Shown piece by piece: positions 48,669 through 61,400 of a DNA stretch of 64,000 nt. Below the pieces are notes generated by a model. It ran no database searches, was not told the origin of the DNA, and saw only the letters and a program-made list of their open reading frames with translations. Every line of letters begins with the position of its first letter. Position 1 is the stretch's first letter. The stretch is from Pycnopodia helianthoides (taxonomy: Eukaryota; Echinodermata; Asteroidea; Forcipulatida; Asteriidae), in assembly GCA_032158295.1 (NCBI GenBank), contig CM063249.1, forward strand, positions 19,160,270 to 19,224,269, given 5' to 3'. Both the position numbers and the translations under genes were made by a program.

Positions 48669-49584
48669 CTACAAGTAGAGAAAGAAAAACAATGATTAAC
48701 CCTCCTACTGTCAGTGACTCTTGGCAACATTTTCCAGTGAGTTGACCAACCATTTGAAACCATTCGACTGCCAAGGTTGTGTACGGTGGCACAACTGTGC
48801 ACAGAACTAACTGTGTACTGTGTACATGCATTCCCTCATGGTATCATATTTCAGGCTGGCATAGTTTATCTACCATTCAAAATCACTTGAATGGTATTGA
48901 ATGGTCAGACAGCAAGAGGGTTAATGAAACATCTTTTATTGATGTCAAGAAACGATGAAAATAATCAGATTAGGCATTGATTTATAGTCTTAAGTAGGGG
49001 TGTGAGTGAAGCATAACCAAACCTTCTAAACCTCAAAAATATCAAATTTAAGTTATTGTATGTCTTAGCTTTTTGGTTAGATGATCATGTCACCGAATTT
49101 CTGCCCAGTAAAAATGGTATGTACCATCCACGACCATTTTCAATGATTCATGATTTGGGGATAATTTGTATTATTATCAAATCCAGAACCCCTTGTGTTG
49201 CACTGACATCTTGGCGGTTCAAAGATTGTTGTTCACAAGTAATGATGAAAACTCAACGAAGCATGCACACATGAGGAAACTGACTTTGCCTGACATCGCA
49301 ACATTCACACATGGCCCTCCACTAATGCAAATTTGCACCACACATTACTGCATAACTACTTTTACCCTGCTCACAAATGGATAGTTGCACGAGCAGTAAA
49401 CTCACTGGTTGTTTATTACGTGCAGCAGGTGATGACATCACTTAAAAGAGCATCTACAAACTAGCAAAACAAAAATTGTTTTCGACCTCCCCAGACGATG
49501 GTCAGTATATGGCCAAGAATTGGAGAAAGTCCTGATTGGCAATAAGGGGCTATGTTTTGGGTCATAATAAAATGGCGGTTGAAT

Positions 49585-49740
49585 CAGGCCTGGAATTACA
49601 TGGAGGCCAAGGAAGCCCTGGTCTTGGCCTTGGTGCCTCTTCAAAAGCTTCCCACCATACACTTAAAGATTTTCCAATGGAAGTGCCCTTGCAAAAAATA
49701 AAAATGGCCTTGCCCCCTCAAAGATGAAATTCAAAGCATG
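49585..49740. mobile_element. CAGGCCTGGAATT-family element
   Basis: It starts CAGGCCTGGAATTACATGGA and follows the same order of core phrases as 8303-8450 (GGTCTTGGCCTTGGTGCC, TTTTCCAATGGAAGTG, AAATGGCCTTGCCC). The right end is degenerate (AAATTCAAAGCATG). Confidence 0.65.
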
Positions 49741-50089
49741 TTGAATTACACTTTTGACAGGTTTCTCCAATTCATGGTTACACCTCTGCCAAGCAATAAG
49801 TTTAAAATTAAGAAAAGACAGGCTTTGGCGGCCATGCACACTGACATCTTGTTCGTCGGGAAAGATGTAGCCCTATAACTGTAACACGACAGTATTTTTT
49901 CAGATGGCTGTATTATGATTTACTCAGATAGGCCTATTATGAAAAGTGAATGAAATAAGTAACGTTAAAGGAAGTGAACAAATGTGGGCAGACTCTGGGC
50001 ACAAATTTTAGTTGGAAACCCATTGATGTCCCTGGGCGATGTACATAGACAGTGATGTTAGTACTAAGTAGGGCCAAAAATCAGGTGTC

Positions 50090-50210
50090 AGGTCACTTCG
50101 TACTTTGACCCCTTTGTGCCTTCTTGGACACTTTGTACCTTGTACAAGGTATGAAGTGACTTTGTACACTTCATACCCTGGACACTTTGTACCTTCTTTC
50201 AAGTCAACTC
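50090..50210. repeat. Diverged satellite-like units upstream of the 16-bp array
   Basis: TCACTTCGTACTTTG, GACACTTTGTACCTTG and CACTTCATACCCTGG are the complement of the CCAAGGTACGAAGTGA unit with substitutions. They lie 450 bp before the main array and in inverted orientation to it, with a short direct-orientation piece (CAAGGTATGAAGTGA) between. Confidence 0.7.
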
Positions 50211-50652
50211 GTAATTTTTTGCCTCCGGAATTATGTCTTGATGTATCACAATTCAAATATAAATACATGTTAGTTTATGTGCAAATTTGCGTGAATCCAG
50301 GGAAATTCTTGCTGCCACAATTTAGAAAATAGAAAATTCATGCCACATTTTTGCAATAATGATATATAAGAAAATAATTCTGGATTAAACAAGACCATCA
50401 AATAATTCACTTTCCTTAGATTAGAAAAAACACAACAAAAAACAATAATATTATACACATAATATTTGCATGCATCTGGGGAAGTTCTCCCTGCCAAAAT
50501 TTTGGGCGGATATTTATGCGAATCGATTCACGGATTTGGGCACACACGATTATAATTATGCTGCCAAAGTCAGACCGACGTATCAGTACTTCAGCATTGC
50601 AATACAGAAGTACAGTATGGAAAAGGTACAAAATGACCCAGCTGACGGTAAA

Positions 50653-51431
50653 AGGTGACCAAGGTACGAATTGACCATCCAAGGTAACAAATTACCATCC
50701 AAGATACGAAGTGACCAAGGTAAAAAATTACCATCCAAGATACGAAGTGACCAAGGTACGAGGTGACCAAGGTACGAAGTGACCAAGGTACGAAGTGACC
50801 AAGGTACGAAGTGACCAAGGTACGAAGTGACCAAGGTACGAAGTGACCAAGGTACGAAGTGACCAAGGTACGAAGTGACCAAGGTACGAAGTGACCAAGG
50901 TACGAAGTGACCAAGGTACGAAGTGACCAAGGTACGAAGTGACCAAGGTACGAAGTGACCAAGGTACGAAGTGACCAAGGTAAAAAATTACCATCCAAGG
51001 TACAAGGTACGAAGTGACCAAGGTACGAAGTGACCAAGGTACGAAGTGACCAAGGTACGAAGTGACCAAGGTAAAAAATTACCTTCCAAGGTACAAAGTG
51101 ACCAAGGTACGAAGTGACCAAGGTACGAAGTGACCAAGGTACGAAGTGACCAAGGTACGAAGTGACCAAGGTACCAAGTGATCAAGGTACGAAGTGACCA
51201 AGGTACCAAGTGACCAAGGTACCAAGGTACCAAGTGACCAAGGTACCAAGTGACCAAGGTACCAAGTGACCAAGGTACCAAGTGACCAAGGTACCAAGTG
51301 ACCAAGGTACCAAGTGACCAAGGTACCAAGTGACCAAGGTACCAAGTGACCAAGGTACAAAGTGACCAAGGTACAAAGTGACCAAGGTACAAAGTGACCA
51401 AGGTACAAAGTGACCAAGGTACGAAGTGACT
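50653..51431. repeat. 16-bp satellite array, about 48 copies
   Basis: The unit CCAAGGTACGAAGTGA runs for about 780 bp. Variants change the base after GGTAC: G-AAGTGA dominates from 50740 to 51170, C-AAGTGA (making palindromic GGTACC) from 51170 to 51350, and A-AAGTGA at the distal end. Blocks of TAAAAAATTACC(A/T)TCCAAGG interrupt it at about 50683, 50720, 50980 and 51070. Since 16 is not a multiple of three, all minus-strand frames stay open and read a 16-residue period; these are not genes. Confidence 0.95.
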
Positions 51432-53612
51432 GATATATCCAGAAGTGACTGATATATTTTTTAAATATTGTTAATGCATGTATTGGTTAGCACTTTTTTT
51501 GTATATGTAATGGAGCTGTCCTTAACTCAACTCAGTCATGAACTGTAATGTAACATAATGACATGAATGTAAGGAAGGACTTTTAAGTTTTATTAAGCTA
51601 ACAATAACATTCCAATACATTTTAACAAGAAGTAAAATAAAAATGTTAAAACTGGAATGCTGAATCCGCTGCCACTTCTTCACTCATCATAAACAAGTTT
51701 AACCAAAATGTAATCATATCTGGGTAATTAAGATACTCTTTTTGGTCATAATGAATGAAAAAGTGGCGGTCGAATTTTCTTTCAGCATCTTTTGACATGC
51801 ACACTTTTTATTTTGTAGTTGTGCACTAAATCACATAGCACTTAAAATTAACATTGTGCGATTGGATAACGTGCGATAACACGCATGTCCGAACGTTTTT
51901 TGACAACGTAGTGGCCAAACATCCACGTAAATTTTTTCATTTTTCATGATAGTCAACAAAAAGAAACACACCATAGGGAATAAAAGGAATTCAATTAAAC
52001 TATTTATAATTCTCATGTTTGAAATAAACGAGTAAATGGGTCTACAAATTGATGCCAGATTTGTTAAATTTTAACTTACGTCTTTTCAGGATGATCTCGG
52101 TGTGTAAAATATAAAATAGAAAACAAATGGTGGCGCCCTTTTAATTTATGACGCATTTTTGCATATAAAGTTTTTTACATTTTATACCGTGTAGATTGTG
52201 AAAAGTTAGTTGGGTGATTTTTTTATGAAACAGGAGGCAAACTTGCATCAATAAATATGTAATATCAGCTAAATTTACCAATTTTAAATAAAGAAGGCTC
52301 ACTAACTAATTTAGTGACGAAAATGTGCTCACCACTGTATTAAAACTGAGCACAATCTACACGGGATAAAAACATAACAACAGAAAATAGCCGTCGTGGC
52401 ACGACCAAATTCATTGAAAATTAATGAAAAGGTATCAAAAAAAAGAGGGAGGGAACATTTTAGCCAATTAAAATTATTAGTTTACAACCAGTGGGGTGGC
52501 TGAGAAGCAATCAGAGTAAAGTAGTGAGGGCAAAAGGATGGTCAGCTCCAAGGTCCACAGTGAAAGGAAACATATATTTGCTACCCCCTCCCCCCAAACA
52601 TTTTTTTTTTTTAAAGAACAAATTCATTAATATAAAAAAAATAAGAAGAAAAAGAAATCAAGCAATCAATTACAAAATTAATACAAAAAAATAAGTTTCA
52701 TAAAAAAAATATACAAAAATAAATAAACAAACCACAACCTAAATAAATAAACAAACCACCAACTAATATAATATCATAAAAAAAGGAAAACACAATGTCC
52801 AAAGGTTGCTTTGCACCAACTCTCCACTTTAATTCTTTATCAAAGTACTTAATGACAACTAAAACATATGCACCAAAATAACATGTGCTTGTTTTTTAAT
52901 AGCAGAAAGTTCAAAAATGAAAATATGTTATAAAACTATGGAAATAATAAAAGTAACATATAATAATGGAAATATCTGTTGAAATTATCTGACAGAAAAA
53001 AATGTGGGCTGCGAAACAGAACAGGATTTGAAAGTTGCATTACGACAAATTCATTTTTTGCGTTTTTCTTTTAAATTAATATAAAAAAATTAGAAACTGC
53101 AGTAATGTGAATGGAATCTGTTTTGAGAACTTTCAAAAGTGCAGGTAAGTTTTATCGGCTTTGGAAGACGATTAAAATTAATTGTTTAAAAGTCAAAAAA
53201 ATATGGGTGAATATCTCATAGCAAGTTCGTAGAGATAATTTATGCTACTGAAAATAGGAATGCTTTAAAAGTTACCCAAGTAGCTATGCCTCAAAGTGGC
53301 TGAAATACTCTATATTTCCGCCGACATCTGAAAATAAATCTTTAAAATTTCTAAGTTTTCGAAACTGGAACAGTCTGTGCTATTTGGAAATTCAATATGA
53401 TGCAATGAGACACTTTTCAACGTAGATGACAGCATACGTACTTGGTTCTACACTAAAGCTATGATTGAATTGATGGATTTGACAGTGGATATGTCCAGAT
53501 TGATAGAAACAATTGTTTAACAATGCTGCTGCAGCCCACAGCCATAGCCGTATCCAAAGTCATTGGTTCAGACAAACCTAATTCTTAGTATAATCACAAA
53601 AAACAAAAGTCT
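51432..53612. other. AT-rich intergenic DNA
   Basis: A very AT-rich stretch with many A runs and two adjacent copies of AAATAAATAAACAAACCA at about 52718-52760. No gene or structured RNA recognised. Confidence 0.45.
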
Positions 53613-54253
53613 TAAGGCCTTTTCACACTATCGACCTTCGATCTGTGTCGAAACTTATCCGGATAGGGTCCGTGTTGGTTCGGTAAAATTTCAACACAGA
53701 TACAAACTGCTTCGCTTTCACACTAGCTCTGCGCGAAATCAGCTTTTGGGTTACACGTGTAACTTTCAATCCGGACATTGTGCGACCGTTTCACACTGCA
53801 AGGTCTTACACGGATCGAAGCAGGACGCGTCTCGTTGGCGTGAAGTGGTGCGTAGTAGTGTGTACTGACGCACATAAACGCTTTACCGCGCGTCACGTCT
53901 ACGCGGCTACTTTTTATGTACCCGGCTACTTTTTATGTACGTGACGCCTTTTTGTACGCGGCTTTTCTTTACGCGCTGGACAACTGCAGCGTGCGGATGG
54001 CGACGCACACTCAACACGGATCGAAAATTAACCCGGAGGTGTTCACACTACGGCTTTCGATCCGTGTTGGAATGTTCGACACGGATAAAGATTTATCAAC
54101 CCACCTCCCGGGCAGGGTTGGTTTCGGCACGGATAATGCGCCATATCCGGATCGACACCGTGTTGAAAAGTTGTAGTGTGAAAAGGTCAGTGCACATTAT
54201 CCGGATCGTATCCGTGTCCAACACAGAGATTTTTTGTAGTGTGAAAAGGCCTA
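53613..54253. mobile_element. MITE-like element, AAGGCCTTTTCACACTA family, 0.64 kb
   Basis: The left end AAGGCCTTTTCACACTATCG and the right end (complement of TAGGCCTTTTCACACTACAA) are inverted. A third copy of the end motif lies inside at about 54166-54190 (TTGTAGTGTGAAAAGGTCAG), as if one element were duplicated or nested. The interior is rich in ATCCGGAT and CGGATCGA phrases. No transposase. Confidence 0.75.
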
Positions 54254-54545
54254 AAGATATAGAGAAGGTCAAAGAGTTGAAATGGAGATGGGCAGGGCAA
54301 TTAGTAAAAAGGAAAGACAACAGATGGACCAAGAGACGCACCAAATGGCAAGCAAGGAAAGGCAAGAGAAAAAGAGGATGACAAAAAAGAGATGGAAAGA
54401 TGAAATCACCCCATATTATGAACACGGAGTAGAATGACAAGTGACAGAAGAGAAAGGAAATTAATGGAGGAGGGCTTCATCCAACAATGGATAAATATAG
54501 CCTGATGAGGATGATGATTGGGGGGGGGGAGGGGATGATGATGAA
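54254..54545 (+). mobile_element. 3' end of a degraded LINE reverse-transcriptase ORF
   Basis: One frame reads ELKWRWAGQLVKRKDNRWTK followed by a KRKRG block at about 54270-54380. A second frame downstream reads DRRERKLMEEGFIQQW at about 54440-54490. Both match the C-terminal end of LINE reverse-transcriptase polyproteins (the WxWxGHxxRxxDNRW and DRxxWKxLxEGFxQQW motifs). Stops and a frame change separate them, so it is a dead, 5'-truncated copy. It ends in a GAT-rich simple repeat (about 54505-54550), a typical tail for this kind of element. Confidence 0.75.
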
Positions 54546-54585
54546 TGATGCTCACATTTTCAAACAATGGCTTTAAATATTCGCT

Positions 54586-54625
54586 AAGTCTGCTGCCACC
54601 TACTGTCAGAAAAGTATCCCATTGG
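54586..54625. repeat. One-ended fragment of a dispersed MITE
   Basis: GCTAAGTCTGCTGCCACCTA and the following AAAAGTATCCCATTGG match the right end of the elements at 37003-37146 and 45336-45467. The left arm is missing. Confidence 0.55.
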
Positions 54626-55979
54626 ACAAATTTTACCAAACTGCGAAAATTCAAATTATAAACAATACAATACTCTTCAAAAGAACTGCATAAAAAGTAA
54701 GCTTGTAGCAACTTTTTAATAGTGGAGTTTGTGTTCTAGTTTTTTCTTCATATAAAAATCTATTCTTTGGTTTATTTTCTGCATCTATATCTGTGTAGGG
54801 GCCTATATGCAAAAAGCAATAATAAATATTCCTACTCGGCTAAAAAAGAAAAGGGGGGGGGGAAAGAAGAACTGTACCCTTTATTCTGTTAATACACTAT
54901 AAACGAACTTGCAAGCTACATCAAGAGGCAGTACTTTAAGCTTTACCGACAATATATAATTTCAAATATATTTATAACATATTTATATATTTACACAATA
55001 TAAATGGTAAATTGTATTAAATTATATATCAAATAAGACGGAATAGAAAAAAAAGGATAACGTTACAGTTATGGAGCATTGTGTACTACACACAAATTAA
55101 ATTGTGGACATTCATGAAAATATTTGAAAATGGTACAAAGAAACTAGTTTTTTGGAATGCTGCCATTTTATAATTCTGTGGCTAATGTCTGATTCCCTGT
55201 GCATTTTGGAAACAACGGATGTAAACACATACTAGGAGCCAGTCTAATTTTCATCACGACCCTGTTTTGCAATGACGTATATACCATTATTAATACAGCC
55301 GATAGTTAGATCGGATTGTGCCTTTGATGATACAAGCATGGAATTTGGTAGCAATGGTAGCCATTTTGAAAATTTTGAAAGTTACTTGTTACCATTTGTT
55401 TGCAAGAGAAAAATCTGCGATCGCCCTTTAGCCAAATGTCTTGCTCATAGGCACATCAAGGCACATTTCCCCCAAATATTTCCCCTACCTACCCAACTAT
55501 ATGTACATAAAAGTTGTTGTTAAAATTTTTGGTTTGAATCTATGCATACAGAAATAACCAGTTTGGCAGTTTTAATTTGCACCAAACATTTAAAATGCAT
55601 TGTTGAAACTCTGACTTGAGCCACCAATCAAATAAATACATACTTGTGCAAGAAAAATATAAAGCTCATCAGAGTTGAAATTATAAGAACTATAAAAAAT
55701 TCACACAGAAAATATTGCCTTTACAGGCTGTTTGAATAGTGAATGAAGTGCAGACTTTACAATAATTCTAATGAAGTTGTGTGAAAAATGCAAGCGTTTT
55801 TTTATTTTCTGTAATGGAAATGAACCAAGCCCAAGGCAATAATAAAGTGAACTTCTTTTTTTTTCTTTTTTTTAGTTTTGCTTGTTCTTCTCCCCAAGAC
55901 TTGTCCGCAAAAAAACGCATGGTTGGGAAACTTTGATCAACTTAAAACTTCATGTGAAGTAACTAGCAGAAGGTAAGTA

Positions 55980-56700
55980 GGTTGTGACGTCACGATTACG
56001 TCATCAGGTGTCAAATTACAAGCCATTTAAGGTCAAAAAGTGACCTCATGCCATTGCCTGTATGTCTCTGAATATTATAGCTACAGTATTTATATTTAAG
56101 CATATGACAGATCAAGACACGGGCAACATTTGAAAAGTTAATGCCAAATTCACATGACCTTTACTTCCGGTCGTACCGTCAAAGTTTGCCTTTGTGTAAT
56201 TCGTTAAAAAACAAATTTCCGGCAAAAACATTAACTTTTGCATATCAGATCAACTTCAAATTTACACCATGTTAGGACCTGGATAAAACTTCCATCCGGT
56301 AATTTTGACATCATGATGACGTCATCAGGTGTCAAAATACAGTAAATTTTTAATACTTCATAAAATCATAACTCGAGAAGTACTTTAGCTATTATTTCAA
56401 TCTATATATCATCGGAGAGGTCTTGAAAAATGTAGCAATTACTATATACACAGAGTATTACACCATTTGACCTTGACTTCCTGTTCAAACCGGAAGTTGA
56501 AAATTTCAAATGTCATACTTTAAGAATTATTCATACTTTTTACGCACACACTACTCACAAATGTTACATCATGTTGTAGGTCCATAAGCGTTCTCAAACT
56601 TTGCCACAGAGATGTTACCTTATTGACCTTCACTTCCGGTTGAAATCGGGTATGCATTGACCCGCTGTTAAACCGCGGGAAAATAACTGCACCGTAAACA
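55980..56700. repeat. Modular repeat with TGACGTCATCAGGTGTCAAA blocks
   Basis: GACGTCATCAGGTGTCAAA occurs near 56003 and again near 56318, and GACCTT(T/C/G)ACTTCC(G/T)G-type phrases near 56156, 56470 and 56622, spaced by AT-rich filler. The pattern suggests two or three diverged copies of a ~315-bp unit. No coding frame. Confidence 0.6.
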
Positions 56701-58245
56701 CACACATTGCGTGATCTATACCAGTTGCATTGTGAGCGGCTTTTCGCTATTTTGACTGCAAAGTCCAAAGTCCAAACATGCTTAGTCTCTGTTCAAGGTT
56801 CACGCAACCTGATTTTGGCAATAGCTTTGTTGGTCTCTAAAACAGCCATCCATGCAAACCTCGCTAACAACCAAACGTCAGGCTTTTAATCGTGTGCTTT
56901 TGACAAGCCACAAAACAGTAATGGCACCAAATTCAACTAAATGCAATAGCTCAGGCGTTGAAACAACCCATTAATAGCCGAACACCTCAGTGTTTGTTCG
57001 TACAAACACTTAAGCTCTAGTTATGATTGTGTTTTTCATGACTTGCATTCACATCCAGAATGAATTTTTACTCCCCTTCTTGTCCTGCCTTTCCCTTTGA
57101 TCACCCTTAATGTCCCTTTTGACAAGTGTATTCAGTCTGGTGCCTTTCTAAGTATGTTTCCTTAATTGCTTTGTATTGTTTAAGTTTGTTGTTGTAATTT
57201 TCGAATGTATTTTTAATTAATTCAGAGTAAATTTAGACGCAATTCAATCTTCTGATTGTGATGTATTTTTTGTATTTTGAAATGATAAACAAATAAACCA
57301 TTTTATCTACTATTACTATTATAATACTTTACGTAAGTATACCCATGTATGCTACACTGGAATAAACCCACATATACCACAAAGTTGCAAGTGAAACAGT
57401 GTAACTGCATTTAAATACCAGAAGAGTACAAATAGTTACCATGGATTGGCAGTCACAAAGTGAATAAAATACATTTGAATGAGATAAAATTATAGCGTGA
57501 GTGGCTGTACCCTTTAAGTACTAATTGAGGAAACACAATGGGCTTAGAACACTGCATAACGTTCCACCACAGGGTTAAACCTGGCACATTTTAACCACTC
57601 GAGACGTGTAACCAGTTTGCTTTGGAGGACAGAATAATGTGCAAAAATGTTATGCAACATGCAGTGGTGGTCTTAGAAACAGTAATTTGAGTTTCTGTTT
57701 GTGTTTGGTGGTAGTCATGTCAACAAGACACGTGTAGTGAGGAACTGTGGGTAGATCGCGCTTACACAGGCGACTGTTTCACAGAGTTCCTGCAGTCAAG
57801 ATTCCGTGGTCCCGGTCAAAAGGAACTGCAAACAATGAACAAATTAACTCTTTGGAACGATTTGTGCCTATTTCCTTTGTCGAAGACCTGTTCCTTTCAC
57901 ATACCAGCCAGGATTTTGTAAAGACGGATTATACTGCATTGTCATGAGGTCTTTCGTCTCTCTCTGGCATGCTGACTGGTGTGGGTGACTGATTGGTCGT
58001 TACATAACGGCTTTCAAACAGTCTGTTTGCATTAAGAAACATTACCATAAAAAAGCCATTAAAAATCTGCAAATATCACTGAGAAAATATCTTTATATAG
58101 AGTTTAATTGACAAAACAAATTATTAAAGGCTTGAAAAAAAATTTGCTTTTTGACTGAAAATAATCCCACATGGGTAATGGGAAAAGGATATTTAATCCC
58201 AAAGTGAACTGGTTAATGACAATAAAGCTTGTTTGTAACTTCAGC
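56701..58245. other. Intergenic DNA downstream of the CPD-like gene
   Basis: No gene recognised. Small open frames (for example 57747-57947) lack support. The stretch closest to 58246 is the likely 3' flank of the CPD-like transcript. Confidence 0.4.
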
Positions 58246-58251
58246 TTTATT
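58246..58251 (-). terminator. Candidate poly(A) signal of the CPD-like gene
   Basis: On the minus strand AATAAA occurs about 200 bp past the CPD-like stop codon at 58452, a plausible distance for a 3' UTR. There is no independent evidence for cleavage here. Confidence 0.4.
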
Positions 58252-58451
58252 CCAAGAGGTTAGAGAGACTTGCCCCAGTCTATGCCTTGTTGTTCCAATT
58301 AATAACATGGCCAAATTGTTCTCTCTTCAAAGGTAACCTTCAATATAGGCCTACGTGATTCCGTCATAGTCAATCTGTTAAGTGTTCATCATCACAAAGG
58401 AGAACCTTTCCGAATGCGGATTGATTTTCCAATCACTGACATATCGCGGTG

Positions 58452-61400
58452 TCAGTGTGAACTGTTCCTGGTGAACATGGTTTCGTCATCACTGGCCGAG
58501 TCTAGGAAGTCGTGATACTCTACATTATTCAGGAGTGGGTGCTTGGAGGTGGAGTTGAAGCCTTTCAGAGCAATCCGATCCTCGTATTCCTCCTGGTACA
58601 TCTTCTCTCCATCCAGACGATAGAAGCCCTGTTTCCGACGACCCGTTGATGGGGTGTGGCAGACCCGGGCGAGACATAAAATGGTTAGGATGAGAATCAA
58701 CACTCCAACGACTGAAGAAAAGAAAGAAAGAAAAAAAACAGAAAAAAAACAACATTAATAATCATTTTAATAACAGGCATTCATTCGGCTTAAACATTGT
58801 ATCAAATCCCCTTTACTACCCCTGTTTATTGGGCCTTCAGCTTTCCTGAAACTCCTTTGGAGTAAGCAGCACCAGCAACCAAATGGCCTACAGGTTGCTA
58901 ACCATTCACATCAACAATCTCTACCACGGCAGGTACCCATTTACCCCTGGGTGATGAGAAGCAACTATAGTTATTAGTGTCTTAGATTGCCAAAGGTCAC
59001 AAGTTGATCAAGACCAGGATTTGAATCCACACTACCAAGACTCATCATATACCCATGCAGGTACCAATTTACTCCTGAGTGATGAGAAGCAATTTTAGTG
59101 AAGTGTGTTGCCCAAGAACAAAAGTGTCACAACCAGGATTCGAACCCGTACTCCAATGACTCAGGCATCAGAGTTTGAGTTTGAAGTTCTAGACTAGTCG
59201 GCCATGGCACACTTCAACATCAATAACTAAAAAATTATGTTAGAGAAACTGACAAGGGTTCACACCCAAGGCAATGAGCTGGGTGGACAAGCCTTTTTAT
59301 TTGCTAAAGTTTCTCAAAATTGTCTGTGAATAGAGGACCATTTCTTGTAATGTCTTTGCCAATTGGATAACGAGGAGTGTATTATGGTTCTTTCACAAAG
59401 TGTTATGGTTCTTTTTTCACTGGCGATCTTCGAAAGAGACTGAAATTGTTAAAGAGAAGGGGCTTCCCATGACATGTTTAGTATTTTAACAGATTTAGGA
59501 CTAGACAGCTTTAAAACTCAACATGAAATAAATTATTATACATGCTGTATTCCCATCCATCCCATTTAGAGTATTGCACAAAGGAGATAGAATCTAGTAA
59601 GGTTGACAGTAACACCATGTACATGAAAAATCTCTCTACAAGTTGTGATGGTTTCTGAAAAGAACCTATGGTTTAACTCGCTGTTTCGATCAATATGCTC
59701 TACAAAGCTGGACTGTTAATCTACATGATGTTAACACCAGGGCCCAATTTCATAGAGCTGCTTAAGCAGAAAATATTGCTTAACAATTGTCTGCAAAGCA
59801 GAAATGAGCAGGATACCAGTCACAAATCGTACATGTGACATGGTAATTTGGCTGGTAACCAAATTCTGGTAAGCATACTTTTGTTGTGCTTAGCTATTTT
59901 TTGTTCTTAAGCAGCTCTATGAAATTGGGCCCAGGCTTTATAATATGAGACAATTTCTGTTTACCTGTAACTGAGATAAACATCAATGGCGGCAGACCTA
60001 GAATCTCCTTTTTTCTTTCCATCTCAAAATCCACCAAGACCGCTTCATCAGCCATCATCGTGCTTATAGTTAGTTTCCGCGTCTGGGTCCCTGACCCCTC
60101 AGCCTGAACAGTCAGTGTATAGGTCCCTGGTAGAAGCAGCAGGTGAAAGTCACCCTCTGCTGACGATACTGTGTGGTGAGTTTGACCCCTGGCGGATACT
60201 TTCGCACCAGCAATCGGCTGGCCACGGATGTCACGCACAAAACCTTTGATGCCCCGGTGGGCTTCTTTAAGCATCTGTAGGAGAGACCTACGATGATGGT
60301 TCCACAGCGACTGCAGCTGCAACTGCTTCGGATACTTGCAGCAACCTGTTGCTACAGCAATCTCCAGGCAGTTTACAAAATCATAGTTGTAATCCTACAA
60401 GAAAAGGAGTTATAATAAAGTGGTTAAAAAGTTGATTTTAAGTGAAAAAAGTCAGAAATGCAGAGGCATTAACTCATTTAAAAACAGAACAGAGAAGATT
60501 CAAGTGGAAAAAAGTTGAATTTGTTGAGTTTTAAAAAGATTTTCCCTTTCTTGTTGTGGCCAGACAAATTCAGTTGTACCCTACTTGACTTATGGCAGAC
60601 TATTCCACCACGGGTGCAGTATTATACAAATATAACATGGTTTAAGGGTAGACAGTTGGTATTGGAAGTTGGCAAACTGGTTCCCCGAACTAGTTTGTCA
60701 ACTTCCTGCGACCTCCAGATTAACGTGCTCGCACTCTACCAACTGAGCTATCTACCCTTAATGTTGGCGTCTTCTTATTTTGTCAATATCTTTGATCCGG
60801 GGTGCCAGTCAGAAGCTATTCAACCTGTAACTGCTGTGTAGCCAGGTTTACGATACAACCTGGGAAGCGGCACCAATTTTTCATTTTGACAATTTACCCA
60901 GTCAGTTTCCCTTGTGGTTTATTACTATATAATATAGGAAATGAATGATCTCTAAATACCTGCATACTACCAGCATAGCTTTCCCAAGCTGCTCCATTCA
61001 CTATGCCATCTTCAAACTCAGTGGCTGTCAAAATACACACAAAAACACAACAATGATGATGATGATTTGGAATGCACGTGGCGTGTCGTGGCTGAGCTGA
61101 ATCCCGGTCATGACACTTGTGCCCTTGAGCAAGGCACTTAGCCATAATTGCTTCATAAAAAGCTAGGAAAGTAGTGCATTCTGCTCTTCCAGCCAGGCTC
61201 CCAGTGGATGATACCCATGCCTACATCTCTACAGACTGTGAAGGGGGTATAACCCTGTTTCAGCCCCAGGAGTAGGTGGCAACGTGCCCCTGGTGACAGT
61301 TTATTTGGGTCAACAGCCCAAATCAGTTAAGTGTAGCCATCACCTTGAATTGGCCGTCTGGCCTTGTGAGTTAGGCGATAGTTCATTAAAAAATATATGT

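Noticed and set aside
50583..51417. Several long minus-strand open frames reading a VTSYLGHFVPWSLRTL-like period
   Set aside because: They are translations of the 16-bp satellite; the frames stay open only because the unit has no stop in that direction.
50653..51431. Possible CRISPR-like array
   Set aside because: The units are contiguous with no unique spacers, and the genome is eukaryotic.
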